Assembly: GCF_009909145.1 (NCBI RefSeq)
Contig: NZ_JAAAPJ010000028.1
Location: forward strand, 42,122-106,121
Direction of reading: 5' to 3'
From: Corallococcus silvisoli
GTDB taxonomy: Bacteria; Myxococcota; Myxococcia; Myxococcales; Myxococcaceae
Length of the DNA stretch: 64,000 bases
Part shown: positions 17,232-28,825 of the stretch, piece by piece
Layout of the letters: the number at the start of each line of letters is the position of its first letter
Position numbering within the stretch: the first letter of the stretch is position 1
Notes under the pieces: model-generated
Seen by the model: only the letters and a program-made list of their open reading frames with translations
Told to the model about the DNA's origin: nothing
Database searches by the model: none
Program-made: the position numbers and the translations under genes

Positions 17232-17359
17232 ACCCGAACCTTGGGCACGCCCCCGTCAAGCCGCACCGTGGGGCACCTTGCGGAACCCCCTGCCGTCGCA
17301 TGCTCGCCCGGAGCAACGGCGCGGGGGGCGCGCCCCCGCTCGCCTGGAGGCCCGCGGCG

Positions 17360-17959
<600 letters not shown>

Positions 17960-18071
17960 GGCCCCCGTACCCTAATCGTCCCCCTTCCCGCGCGCTCCCC
18001 CCTTCTTGCGCGAGCGTGCGCTGTCCCACGATTGGGGGGCCCGGGGCGGCCCCCGGGGGTCGGACGGCGGC

Positions 18072-19469
18072 CTACAGCCCCCCGGTCATCTTCTCCGGGC
18101 GGACCCACTGGTCGAACTGTTCTTCGGTGACGAGCCCCAGCTCCACCGCGACCTCCTTGAGCGTCCTGCCCTGCTTGTGCGCCGTCTTGGCGATCCTCGC
18201 CGCGTTGTCGTAGCCGATGTGCGGGTTGAGCGCCGTCACCAGCATCAGGCTGCGCTGGAGGTTCTCCTGGAGGCGCGGGAGGTTGGGCTCGATGCCCACC
18301 GCGCAGTTCAGCCGGAAGCTGCGCATCCCGTCCGCCAGCAGCCGGCAGCTCTGGAGGAAGTTCTGGATGAGCAGCGGCTTGAAGACGTTCAGCTCGAAGT
18401 TGCCGGACGCGCCGCCCAGGGAGATGGCCACGTCGTTCCCCATCACCTGGGCGCACAGCATGGTGAGCGCCTCGCTCTGCGTGGGGTTCACCTTGCCCGG
18501 CATGATGGAGCTGCCCGGCTCGTTCTCCGGGATGTTGATTTCGCCAATGCCCGAGCGCGGCCCGGACGACAGCCACCGGATGTCATTGGCCACCTTGAAC
18601 AGCACCGCCGCCAGGCCCTTGAGCGCGCCGTGCGCCTGCACCAGCGCGTCGTTGGCGGCCAGCGCCTCGAACTTGTTGGGCGCGGTGATGAAGCCATGGC
18701 CGGTGAGCCTGGCGATCTCCACCGCCACGCGCTCGGCGTAGCCCGGGGGCGCGTTGAGGCCGGTGCCCACGGCGGTGCCGCCCAGCGCCAGCTCCGACAG
18801 GTGCGGCAGCGCGGCCTCGATGTGACCCTTCGCGCGCTCCAGCTGCGCCACGTACCCGCTGAACTCCTGGCCCAGCGTGAGCGGCGTCGCGTCCTGCAGG
18901 TGCGTGCGGCCAATCTTCACGATGGACTGGAACGCCTGGGACTTCTGGGCCAGCACGTCGCGCAGGGCCTGAAGCTCCGGAAGCACGTGCTTCACCACGG
19001 CCTCCACGGCGGCCACGCTCATCGCGGTGGGGAACACGTCGTTGGAGCTCTGGCCCTTGTTGACGTCGTCGTTGGCGTGCACCTTGCGCGCCTCGCCGCG
19101 CTCGCCGCCCATGAGCTCCGAGGCGCGGTTGGCCAGCACCTCGTTGCAGTTCATGTTCGTCTGGGTGCCGCTGCCCGTCTGCCACACCAGCAGGGGGAAC
19201 TCCTCCTCGTGCTGTCCGGCGAGGACCTCATCCGCGGCCTTCACGATGGCCTGGGCCTTGTCCTTGGGCAGGGTGCCGTTCTCCAGGTTCACCAGCGCGG
19301 CGGCCTTCTTCACGAGCACCAGCGCGTGCACCAGCGCCGGAGGCATGCGCTCCGTGGAGATGGCGAAGTTCTGGCGGCTTCGCTGCGTCTGCGCGCCCCA
19401 GAGCCGGTCGGCGGGGACTTCGATGGGACCGAAGGTGTCCTTCTCGATGCGAACGTTCTTCGTGCTCAC
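18072..19469 (-). CDS. fumC: Fumarate hydratase, class II
   Basis: A 465-residue TCA-cycle enzyme interconverting fumarate and L-malate, iron-independent. The class II signature loop GSSIMPGKVNP is at residues 319-329, preceded by QTGSGTQTNMNCNEV and the region VHANDDVNKGQSSND. The length matches E. coli FumC (467). The start is the GTG at 19469 because CTGGAGG lies eight bases upstream and conserved sequence (KNVRIEKDTFGPIEVP) begins at once; longer frames add unrelated sequence. It is not in an operon with other TCA genes but sits close to the glyoxylate-shunt pair. Confidence 0.96.
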   Translation of the reverse strand: MSTKNVRIEKDTFGPIEVPADRLWGAQTQRSRQNFAISTERMPPALVHALVLVKKAAALVNLENGTLPKDKAQAIVKAADEVLAGQHEEEFPLLVWQTGSGTQTNMNCNEVLANRASELMGGERGEARKVHANDDVNKGQSSNDVFPTAMSVAAVEAVVKHVLPELQALRDVLAQKSQAFQSIVKIGRTHLQDATPLTLGQEFSGYVAQLERAKGHIEAALPHLSELALGGTAVGTGLNAPPGYAERVAVEIARLTGHGFITAPNKFEALAANDALVQAHGALKGLAAVLFKVANDIRWLSSGPRSGIGEINIPENEPGSSIMPGKVNPTQSEALTMLCAQVMGNDVAISLGGASGNFELNVFKPLLIQNFLQSCRLLADGMRSFRLNCAVGIEPNLPRLQENLQRSLMLVTALNPHIGYDNAARIAKTAHKQGRTLKEVAVELGLVTEEQFDQWVRPEKMTGGL

Positions 19470-19566
19470 GGTGCTGGCCTCCAGCGGACAGGAACGATGT
19501 CCCGCGCGATTAACATCCTCGCCCCTGTCCGTCAGGCCCAAGTGCTCCGCGGCCCCCATACGACGC

Positions 19567-19926
19567 TCAGACGCGACGCTCCCAGCGCGGCGCGTCCTCG
19601 TCCACGGGCGTGCTCCCCACCCGGGCAATCCAATCCAACGGCCCCTGGAAGGGGGCCCGGCCTCCGGGCCGCGCCGGGGTGAACCCCCAGAGCAGCACAT
19701 AGAGCAGCAGGCTCATCCCTCCGGACGCGAACAGCAGGAGCACGAACGCCACCCGCACCAGCGCGGCGTCCACGTCCAGCTCCCGAGCCAACGCCGCGCA
19801 CACGCCCAGCAGCGCCCGCCCCTCTCCCCGGTGCAGCGGCACCGTGCGCGTGCGGCAGTGCGAACACCGCGCCGCCCCCTCGGACAGCTCCCGCGAACAA
19901 GCCCTGCACCGCGTCGTGACGTCCAT
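19567..19926 (-). CDS. Zinc-ribbon PspC-domain membrane protein
   Basis: A 119-residue protein. A small zinc ribbon (C7xxC10, C21xxC24) precedes a PspC domain (RALLGVCAALARELDVDAALVRVAFVLLLF) with one strongly hydrophobic helix pair and the family-typical LLLYVLLWGFTP. PspC-like proteins take part in envelope-stress signalling; here no pspA or pspF neighbours are seen. ATG 19926 is chosen because the ribbon starts right after it. It is transcribed toward fumC, 97 bp upstream of it. Confidence 0.82.
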   Translation of the reverse strand: MDVTTRCRACSRELSEGAARCSHCRTRTVPLHRGEGRALLGVCAALARELDVDAALVRVAFVLLLFASGGMSLLLYVLLWGFTPARPGGRAPFQGPLDWIARVGSTPVDEDAPRWERRV

Positions 19927-20082
19927 GAGCTGGCCTCTCCGTCCGCCCCCCGCTTGGCGAGATGGGGGCTCCATCCCTACCTACGGAGGCCGCCGCCGGG
20001 TGATTGCATCCCCCAGAACTCGTGATTTCGCGGGGTTCTGTCCCGGTGCGTCAGTGAATTTACAGATTTAATGATGGCGGTG

Positions 20083-20112
20083 TTGACAGCCTTACAGGCA
20101 AGCAGCTTCTAA
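20083..20112 (+). promoter_or_regulatory. Candidate sigma-70 promoter of aceBA
   Basis: A consensus -35 TTGACA (20083-20088) is followed 18 bp later by a weak -10 TTCTAA within an AT-rich stretch. It leaves an 87-base leader before the aceB ATG at 20199. Confidence 0.45.
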
Positions 20113-20198
20113 TTCACCCCGACTTCCCTTCCACAGACGGCAGGGGCATCTTTCAGCCCGTTGAGCCGCCTTTACAACGCATCTCGTCAGGAGCCGAC

Positions 20199-21821
<1,623 letters not shown>

Positions 21822-21880
21822 CGTTTCGAAGCACCGACGTTCTTCTTCAACCCTTCACCGCAGCCCCGAGGAGTCCTGGC

Positions 21881-23167
<1,287 letters not shown>

Positions 23168-23194
23168 GCCCGGCGGATCATCCCAGCCTCTCCT

Positions 23195-23241
23195 GAAGGC
23201 CGCGGGTCCTAGTGGAATTCCCCTGGGATTTCGCGGCCTTC
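23195..23241 (+). terminator. Hairpin after aceA
   Basis: Arms GAAGGCCGCG (23195-23204) and CGCGGCCTTC (23232-23241) are perfectly complementary over 10 bp with a 27-base loop. It ends the aceBA transcript; no long T-run follows. Confidence 0.6.
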
Positions 23242-23390
23242 GCCGTTCCCAGGGCCGGGGGGCCAGCGGGCGCGGCGCCGGAATCAGCAACTTCCGGGGA
23301 CCCATGGCGATAATGGGAGGAACTTGAAGCCCCAGAGGCACGCCCCCGGGTGTGCCTCCCAGCAGACCGGGGCCTTTGAAGGGAGCCGCC

Positions 23391-23783
23391 ATGAACCGCA
23401 TCACGTCCCTCTCCGGTCCTCGGGTGCAGCCGGCCACGACGAACACCGCCTCCTCCGTGTCGGGCAGCCGCTTCGGCTCGCTGATGTCGGGCGCGGCCGC
23501 GCAGCCCAAGGTGGGCGCGCAGCTGACGGGCGGCACGGTGGTGTCCTCCGCGCTGGCGCAGGCGGGGACCACGCCGCACGGCTCGCTGGTGGGCACGTAC
23601 ACGGCGGGCGCCACGTCCACGACCGCCAACGGCCAGCAGGCCTCGGCGACGGGGCAGGCCGGCGCGGAGCCCAAGAGCGAGGAGATGCAGGCGCTGGAGG
23701 ACCTGGCCACCATGTCCGCGGTGACCATGTCCCAGTCCATCCTCCACATGGGCGGGATGAAGATCGACCTGGAGCGCGAGTAG
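23391..23783 (+). CDS. Hypothetical protein, Ala/Thr/Ser-rich
   Basis: A 130-residue soluble protein with no signal peptide or membrane segment. The first 90 residues are low-complexity (Ala, Thr, Ser, Gly); the last 35 (SEEMQALEDLATMSAVTMSQ) look like an amphipathic helix. No family is recognised. Start ATG 23391 is preceded by GGGAG. It is followed at once by a strong hairpin terminator, supporting a real monocistronic gene. Confidence 0.65.
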   Translation: MNRITSLSGPRVQPATTNTASSVSGSRFGSLMSGAAAQPKVGAQLTGGTVVSSALAQAGTTPHGSLVGTYTAGATSTTANGQQASATGQAGAEPKSEEMQALEDLATMSAVTMSQSILHMGGMKIDLERE

Positions 23784-23812
23784 TCCGCGCCCCAGGCCGC
23801 CGCTGCGGTTCC

Positions 23813-23840
23813 GAAGCCCTGGGGGAAACCTCAGGGCTTC
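23813..23840. terminator. Bidirectional intrinsic terminator
   Basis: Arms GAAGCCCTG (23813-23821) and CAGGGCTTC (23832-23840), extended by three inner pairs around a GAAA loop, give a roughly 12-bp stem followed by TTCTTG. It lies between convergent genes ending at 23783 and 23831 and can serve both. Confidence 0.75.
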
Positions 23841-24076
23841 TTCTTGTCGCTGTCGTCGCTGTACTGGTCGCGGATGCCGTCGTGCCGGCTGCGCGGGTCG
23901 CGCCAGGGCTTGTCCACGTCGGTGCGCTGGCCGCCGTCCTGCCCGGTGACGTCGTTGAGCTCGTCGGCGCGGCCCTCCGCGGGCACCTCGTCGCCGTCCG
24001 CGTCAGGGTCCTTCTGCCTCGCGGGATCCAACGGGATGCCGGCGCTCTTCTTGAGGTAGTCGTCCTTGGGGTCCAT
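23831..24076 (-). CDS. Small acidic/charged hypothetical protein
   Basis: An 81-residue hydrophilic protein rich in Asp, Lys and Arg (MDPKDDYLKKSAGIPLDP, DDSDKKKP), probably unstructured. No family is recognised. The start at 24076 is strongly supported by GGGAGGAG seven bases upstream. It is convergent with the gene at 23391 and shares its terminator. Confidence 0.7.
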   Translation of the reverse strand: MDPKDDYLKKSAGIPLDPARQKDPDADGDEVPAEGRADELNDVTGQDGGQRTDVDKPWRDPRSRHDGIRDQYSDDSDKKKP

Positions 24077-24157
24077 GCCGTCACTCCTCCCTTGAGTCCT
24101 CAAGGTGGTGACGGGGCCCCGTTCCGGGAGCGGCCGGGCGGACGGGCCGCCCCTGCC

Positions 24158-24496
24158 TCAGTTGAGGTACTTCGGCTTCGCCTGCGCGGTGGGCGCCTGG
24201 GCCTTCATCATCTCCAGGCCCTGGCGGGTGAGGACGAAGCGGACGACGCCGGAGCCGCGCTCGGTCTCGATTTCGGCCTCGAAGGCGGGCCCGGCGATGC
24301 CGCCCAGGGACACGTCCTTGCGCAGGTTGGAGACGCGGCCGGAGAGCAGATCACCCGCGACCTCCCGCGAGCCCTCCCCGCGCGAGTACAGCTCGAAGGC
24401 GGCCTCGTGCAGCGTCATCGCCAGCGCGGGCGTGAGGGGCTGGGAGCTGAAGAGCACGGAGATGAGGAGCCAGTAGGGCGGCGTCTGTTCAGCCAT
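24158..24496 (-). CDS. Hypothetical protein
   Basis: A 112-residue protein beginning MAEQTPPYWLLISVLF, with a repeated alpha/beta pattern (LSLGG-type turn, EIETERGSGVVRFVLTRQGLE). No signal peptide or family is recognised. It begins 24 bp after the stop of the radical SAM gene on the same strand and is probably cotranscribed with it. Confidence 0.65.
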   Translation of the reverse strand: MAEQTPPYWLLISVLFSSQPLTPALAMTLHEAAFELYSRGEGSREVAGDLLSGRVSNLRKDVSLGGIAGPAFEAEIETERGSGVVRFVLTRQGLEMMKAQAPTAQAKPKYLN

Positions 24497-24520
24497 CGTG
24501 CGGCAGTGTAACGGGTGTGG

Positions 24521-25807
24521 CTACCGGGCGCGCGGCTGTCTGCGGGCGGCGATGGCCTCCGCGAGCACGCCCTGCTGCTTCCAGTGGCCGTACAGGCGGC
24601 CCTGGGACGCGAGCCAGTCCAGGCGCTGCCGGGTGCGCGCGTCCAGCCGGCCGGGCGGCGCGTCGCGGAACGGCGTGCCGGGCAGCGGCATGAAGGTGTG
24701 GCCGTGCACGCGCGCGCCCAGGTCGGACAGCCGCTGCATCAGGTCCAGGGTGGCGTCCACGTCCGCGGGCTCCTCGCCGGGCAGGCCCAGGATGAAGTCC
24801 ACGTTGGGGACGAAGCCGCCCTCCACCGCGAGCCGCGCGGCGCGCACCACGGTCTCCACGTCGTGGCCGCGCCGGGTGGCCTGGAGGATGCGCTCGGAGC
24901 CGGACTGGCCGCCGATGATGAGGTTGTCGTTGGCCACGTAGCGCTTGAGCAGCGCCAGGGCCTCTGGCGTGACGTGCTCCGGGCGAACCTCCGACGGGAA
25001 GGTGCCGTAGTAGATGCGCCCGTCCGGGGCCATGGCCTCCGTCACGGCGGCGAGCAGGTCCTCCACCGCGGCCAGGTTCACGGTCTCGTCCGGGGTGCCG
25101 TAGGACATGGACGTGGGGGTGATGAAGCGCAGGTCGCGGCGGCCCGCGAGGCGCAGCTCGCGCGCCCACCGGGCGATGTTGGGCACGGAGCGGTGCCGGA
25201 AGCGCGCCTTGCTCATGAAGGGCGTCTGGCAGAAGCGGCAGGCGTAGATGCAGCCGCGCGTGATCTCGATGGCGCCGAACTTCACGTGCTTCGCGGCGAA
25301 CGGGGGGAAGTCGTCCAGGCGCACGCCCTCCCCGTGACCGTGCTGCACGAGCTTGCCGTCCTTCAGGTGCGCGGTGCCGTGCGTCGTGCGCGGGTCCTCG
25401 CCCTGGAGGACGCGGACGAGCAGGGCGCGCAGGGTGTGTTCGCCCTCGCCCACGGCGACGAGGTCGAAGCCGGCCTGGAGCGTCTGAAGCGTCTCCGCGG
25501 TGGCGTGCACGCCGCCCGCGATGCAGAGCACGTCGCGGCCCTCCAGCCGTTCGCGCACCCAGTGCAGCTCCTCCACGGAGGGGCCGAAGCTGGCGGAGTA
25601 GAAGGACCACGCGGCGACGACGGTGTCGCCCGCGTCCGCGCGCTCGCGCACGGTGTCCAGCAGGGCCTCGCGGCTGCGCGGGAAGTGCAGCGACACGTCG
25701 GAGAGCGCGGGGTCGGCCTCCACGGCGCCGGCGAGCACGGTGAAGGCGTACTTGCCCGGGTACTGGTAGCTCAGGACGAGCGAGACCTTGCGAGGCGTCA
25801 GCGACAT
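24521..25807 (-). CDS. B12-binding/radical SAM domain protein (TIGR04013, MJ_1487-like)
   Basis: A 428-residue protein. Residues 1-130 form a cobalamin-binding-like Rossmann domain (VVAAWSFYSASF, CIAGGVHATA, VAVGEGEH) without the classic DxHxxG histidine. The radical SAM [4Fe-4S] motif is C186-x3-C190-x2-C193 (RGCIYACRFC). Later segments (GGQSGSERIL, FILGLPGEEPADV, FMPLPGTPF) are typical of B12-dependent radical SAM proteins. The reaction is unknown. ATG 25807 is chosen because the Rossmann domain starts directly after. It is transcribed downstream of the toxin/immunity pair, 61 bp away. Confidence 0.85.
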   Translation of the reverse strand: MSLTPRKVSLVLSYQYPGKYAFTVLAGAVEADPALSDVSLHFPRSREALLDTVRERADAGDTVVAAWSFYSASFGPSVEELHWVRERLEGRDVLCIAGGVHATAETLQTLQAGFDLVAVGEGEHTLRALLVRVLQGEDPRTTHGTAHLKDGKLVQHGHGEGVRLDDFPPFAAKHVKFGAIEITRGCIYACRFCQTPFMSKARFRHRSVPNIARWARELRLAGRRDLRFITPTSMSYGTPDETVNLAAVEDLLAAVTEAMAPDGRIYYGTFPSEVRPEHVTPEALALLKRYVANDNLIIGGQSGSERILQATRRGHDVETVVRAARLAVEGGFVPNVDFILGLPGEEPADVDATLDLMQRLSDLGARVHGHTFMPLPGTPFRDAPPGRLDARTRQRLDWLASQGRLYGHWKQQGVLAEAIAARRQPRAR

Positions 25808-25868
25808 GGCGGCCCGGGATGATGCCACAGGGCCCGCGTGCGACGGGGCACGCTCGGCCGGTGCGCGG

Positions 25869-26786
25869 TCAGAGGAAGCGGCGCTCCCACTGGCGGACCT
25901 CGGCTTCGGTGAGGTCCCCCCAGGAGCCCCGGTGTGCGTAGAGCCAGGGCTCCAGCACGCGGGCGAGCTCGCGGTACGCGGGCAGTGTGTCACCCGCGTC
26001 CAGATCCCCTGCTTCGGGCGCGGGGCCCAACGAGACGACGGCCCGGTCCGGGGAGAGTGACTGGACCTGGGTCGCGGGAGCGTGCAGCCGGGAGCGCAGT
26101 CCCTCCGCGCCGCCCAGCTCCTGCAACACGGGCGGGCCCAGGAAGGTGAGCCATGCGGGGGCGCGGACCTTCGTGCCCAGGTGCAGCGCGAGCTGGTCCA
26201 ACTGGTTCAGGTCGAAGCCCGGATGGCGCCGGGTGGTTTCGCGCAGCAGCGGCGTGAGGGTCCGGGTCCAGGCATGCACTTCGAGCGACAGGCCCGCATG
26301 CCCTGAGTCCCAGGGCAGCGCACGGCCCAGGTCGATGGCCAGCGCACGGATCCACTCCGGCCCGCGCTCGGCCAGGAACTCGGTGGGCAGCCGGAACTCC
26401 AGCGTGCAAGTGCTCTCCGGATAGGCCTCGTGGAAGCTGGCCGAGTCACTTCCTCTCCCGTGATACCTGAATGCGACTCCCGTCGCGGAGTGCGACAGCT
26501 CGTTTGCCTCAACGAAGCAAGAGGGGCTCAGGATCCGCTTCTGGAGCTCCGCCTCTCCCTCCGCATCCAGCTCCGGCCAGTCTCCGGTGTAGCAATCCCA
26601 GAACCAGCGCAGCCGTCGCGGTTCGACGGCCCGCCGGTAGCGCTCCTGCGCACGCCAGAGGGCAGGAGCGATCTCTTCGTGAGGCGCGCGCAGATAGAAG
26701 GCGATGCTGATCCCCTCCCTCATGAGGACCACGGTCGTCCCTTCAATCTCCATCGATTCACGAACTGTCGGCACCTGCTCGTTCAT
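25869..26786 (-). CDS. DUF3396 / type VI immunity family protein
   Basis: A 305-residue soluble protein of the DUF3396 type, known as immunity proteins next to secreted toxins. Recognisable segments include ISIAFYLRAPHEEI, WLTFLGPPVLQELGG and the late VVSLGPAPEAGDLDAGD. It has no signal peptide, so it should act in the cytoplasm, where a nuclease would do damage. The ATG at 26786 overlaps the stop of the toxin gene as ATGA, so the two are translationally coupled. The predicted role is to bind and block the upstream nuclease. Family assignment rests on pattern recognition. Confidence 0.8.
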   Translation of the reverse strand: MNEQVPTVRESMEIEGTTVVLMREGISIAFYLRAPHEEIAPALWRAQERYRRAVEPRRLRWFWDCYTGDWPELDAEGEAELQKRILSPSCFVEANELSHSATGVAFRYHGRGSDSASFHEAYPESTCTLEFRLPTEFLAERGPEWIRALAIDLGRALPWDSGHAGLSLEVHAWTRTLTPLLRETTRRHPGFDLNQLDQLALHLGTKVRAPAWLTFLGPPVLQELGGAEGLRSRLHAPATQVQSLSPDRAVVSLGPAPEAGDLDAGDTLPAYRELARVLEPWLYAHRGSWGDLTEAEVRQWERRFL

Positions 26787-27592
26787 TGGGTGATTCCCAT
26801 GTTGGGGGATACCAGGAGAGGGGCCCGTTCGCTCGCCAAGAGGTCCTGGTACACAGCATTCTGCGGCCTGTCGGCGAAGGGGCTTGCCGGCGGATAGGTG
26901 TCCCATCTGGCATCGTTGGTCGCCGGGCACGGGAACTTGAAGTCGTAGAGGGCCTGGACCTTCAGGGGGTTCCCGAGCGCGTGCAGCACCACATCGGGCG
27001 CGATGCTCCCCACCAGCAGGTGGAACTGCCCGGCCGCGAGCCACCGCGCCACCTCCTCCGGGTCCAACCACCGTATCCGCCCTGTCTTCGCGTCCCGCAG
27101 GTAGCGCGGCTCCAGGCTGAACCGCCCCGCGTCCGTGTCACCCAGGGCCCGCTGCACGCACTCCAGTGCCGCCGCGTGCTTGGCCTCTCCCAGTTGCATC
27201 GCCCGCGTCACCTGTCGCCCATTCGCGTCCACCACCTTCTCCCGGCACACCTCCGGCGAGGTCCGCTTCCCCGGCCCCAGCATCCGCTCGTTCACTTCGA
27301 AGTTCGCCTGCTTCGCGCACTCCACCAGCGCCCGCTCCACGCGCGCCACCTCCGCCGCTTCCCACAGGCGCATCATCGCGGCGGCCTGGCCGGCCCGCGC
27401 GGCCGCCCGCGACAGCCACGGCAGCACCGCGTCCTCACCCACCTGCGACGCGCACGCCGGGCTTCGCAGACATCCGGCCGTCGCGGAGTCCATCGACGCC
27501 TGTGAATAGCTCCGGGGCGCCCTCACCTCCGGCCCCGCGCACGCGGTCCACAGGAGGTAGCACAGCCACCACATCCTTCGGAGAGGAGTCAC
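26783..27592 (-). CDS. Candidate exported nuclease toxin, lipoprotein-like N-terminus
   Basis: A 269-residue protein. The N-terminus has a short hydrophobic signal ending at Cys18 (LLWTAC); Trp at the -3 position makes the lipobox atypical. A linker of about 70 residues follows. The C-terminal domain (about 92-269) carries NERMLGPGKR, P199-D200 and D217-F-K219 (YDFKFPCP), a PD-(D/E)xK-like nuclease signature of polymorphic toxins. The GTG start at 27592 is supported by GAGGAGG six bases upstream. It overlaps the immunity gene by 4 bp. In myxobacteria, SitA toxins are lipoproteins passed between kin by outer-membrane exchange with a downstream immunity gene, and this pair has the same layout. 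Toxicity and lipidation are inferred. Confidence 0.7.
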   Translation of the reverse strand: MTPLRRMWWLCYLLWTACAGPEVRAPRSYSQASMDSATAGCLRSPACASQVGEDAVLPWLSRAAARAGQAAAMMRLWEAAEVARVERALVECAKQANFEVNERMLGPGKRTSPEVCREKVVDANGRQVTRAMQLGEAKHAAALECVQRALGDTDAGRFSLEPRYLRDAKTGRIRWLDPEEVARWLAAGQFHLLVGSIAPDVVLHALGNPLKVQALYDFKFPCPATNDARWDTYPPASPFADRPQNAVYQDLLASERAPLLVSPNMGITQ

Positions 27593-27649
27593 GTCGTGCC
27601 TCCTCGCACGAAAGCGCGAGCGCCTTCAACCCAACGCACTCGTGGACAC

Positions 27650-27678
27650 TTGGCGGATGTGAACCGCGCGGCTAGCGT
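27650..27678 (+). promoter_or_regulatory. Candidate promoter of riboswitch 1
   Basis: TTGGCG, 17 bp, TAGCGT. The predicted transcription start, about 7 bp downstream, falls at the 5' edge of the first cobalamin riboswitch (27686). The match to consensus is moderate. Confidence 0.4.
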
Positions 27679-27685
27679 GCCTCCC

Positions 27686-27900
27686 GCCGACGGTGCCTCG
27701 CGGGAGTCCGCGAGGTTTAGCAAGGGAATCCGGTGCGAATCCGGAGCTGCCCCGCAGCGGTGAGTGGGAACGAACGCTGTCACACGCACTGGTCCGGAGT
27801 CGGACTGGGAAGCGACGGCCAGTAGACGCCACGGAGGCATCCCCATCAGGTGGGGAGCGCTCCGGAAGCACGCCCACGAGTCCGAAAACCTGCCTTCGGC
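27686..27900 (+). promoter_or_regulatory. Cobalamin riboswitch 1
   Basis: The conserved AdoCbl aptamer core is present in order: GGTGCC/GAGGTTTAGCAAGGGAA, the GAATCCGG and CTGCCCCGCAGCGGTGAG block, GGGAAG, GCCAGTAG, and the B12 box GAGTCCGAAAACCTGCC. The closing P1 helix pairs GCCGA (27686-27690) with TCGGC (27896-27900). A further hairpin (CCCTG...CAGGG, 27901-27927) follows directly and may be part of the expression platform. No intrinsic terminator with a T-run was found before the thioesterase ATG at 28074, so control may act on translation or by Rho. Confidence 0.95.
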
Positions 27901-28073
27901 CCCTGCGGAGGATCGTCTCCGACAGGGCGGTACCCCGGCCCCTCGCGGGAAGGTCCGGTCATCCCTCGCGGTCCCGTGCGTCCGCCACCGCCCGCGTCCC
28001 GGGCCCGGGAGCCGTGTGTCCCGGATCCGACGGCGCTCGGCGCTGGCGGCACCGCACGCCAGGAGTCCTTGCC

Positions 28074-28490
28074 ATGACGTCCCCTTCTTCTTCCCTCCCT
28101 CCGTCCGCCACCGAGACCCGCATGGTCGACATGGTCTTCCCCGACCAGACCAACCACTACGGCACGCTCTTCGGCGGACAGGCGCTGCGGCTGATGGACA
28201 TGTCCGCGTTCATCACCGCCAGCCGCTACGCGCGACGCACCGTCGTCACCGCGTCCAGCGAACGCGTGGACTTCCACACCCCCGTGCGCCAGGGCCAGCT
28301 GGTGGAGCTGGTGGGCCGCGTCGTCGCCACCGGCCGCACCTCCCTCACCGTGGACGTGGAGCTCTACTCGGAGGACCTGCTGTCCGGCGCGCGCCTGCTG
28401 TGCACGCGCGGGCGCTTCATCCTGGTCGCGCTCGACGCGGAGCGGCGTCCCACCGCGGTGCCGCCGCTCGCGCCGGAGAACCAGACATGA
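28074..28490 (+). CDS. Hotdog-fold acyl-CoA thioesterase
   Basis: A 138-residue YciA/ACOT-type protein: NHYGTLFGGQALRLMDMSAF is the family active-site segment, with the catalytic acidic residue at the end of the GGQALRLMD helix. It should hydrolyse acyl-CoA to acid and CoA. AGGAG lies upstream of ATG 28074. It is the only gene between cobalamin riboswitch 1 and the promoter of riboswitch 2, so it should be induced when cobalamin is scarce. A role in relieving acyl-CoA build-up, or as a pathway step of the downstream operon, is inference. A beta-aminoacyl-CoA lyase of the same fold (Kal) is a less likely alternative, since the motif is thioesterase-like. Confidence 0.88.
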   Translation: MTSPSSSLPPSATETRMVDMVFPDQTNHYGTLFGGQALRLMDMSAFITASRYARRTVVTASSERVDFHTPVRQGQLVELVGRVVATGRTSLTVDVELYSEDLLSGARLLCTRGRFILVALDAERRPTAVPPLAPENQT

Positions 28491-28501
28491 CAGACATTGC
28501 C

Positions 28502-28531
28502 TTGACACCTGAAACAAGCCGGGCGTATAGA
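28502..28531 (+). promoter_or_regulatory. Sigma-70 promoter of riboswitch 2
   Basis: TTGACA (28502-28507), 18-bp spacer, TATAGA (28526-28531): the best promoter match in the window. The predicted start at about 28538 coincides with the first base of the second riboswitch. Confidence 0.8.
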
Positions 28532-28538
28532 CGACGCC

Positions 28539-28730
28539 ATGCTGGTGCCTGGGTTTACCCAGGCTGAAAAGGGAACCCGGTCCGAATCCGGGGCTGCCCC
28601 GCAGCGGTAGGTGAGAACGACCGCCGTCCATGACACTGGAGCCCGTGTGGGCCCCGGGAAGTGACGGCCAGTAGGAACCCCGGCCCGCCTCACGCCGGAC
28701 GCGCTCACAAGCCCGAAGACCTGCCCGCAT
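28539..28730 (+). promoter_or_regulatory. Cobalamin riboswitch 2
   Basis: A second complete AdoCbl aptamer: GGTGCCTGGGTTTACCCAGGC, AAAAGGGAA, GAATCCGGGGCTGCCCCGC, GGGAAGTGACGGCCAGTAGG and the B12 box AAGCCCGAAGACCTGCC. P1 pairs ATGC (28539-28542) with GCAT (28727-28730). The sequence differs enough from riboswitch 1 that a very recent local duplication is unlikely. It precedes the six-gene catabolic operon, with a terminator hairpin about 75 bases downstream. When AdoCbl binds, transcription of the operon should stop. Confidence 0.96.
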
Positions 28731-28804
28731 CCGGCCCGTGGGAGACATCCACGGACGGTTCGACCTGGAGCCCCGAGGGAGGGCGGGAAGGTCCGAGCGC
28801 AAGC

Positions 28805-28825
28805 CCCTGTCTTCACAGGGATTTT
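28805..28825 (+). terminator. Intrinsic terminator of riboswitch 2
   Basis: CCCTGT-CTTC-ACAGGG followed by ATTTT: a 6-bp perfect stem, tetraloop and short T-run. Its place between the riboswitch and the operon suggests transcription attenuation as the control mechanism. Confidence 0.7.
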
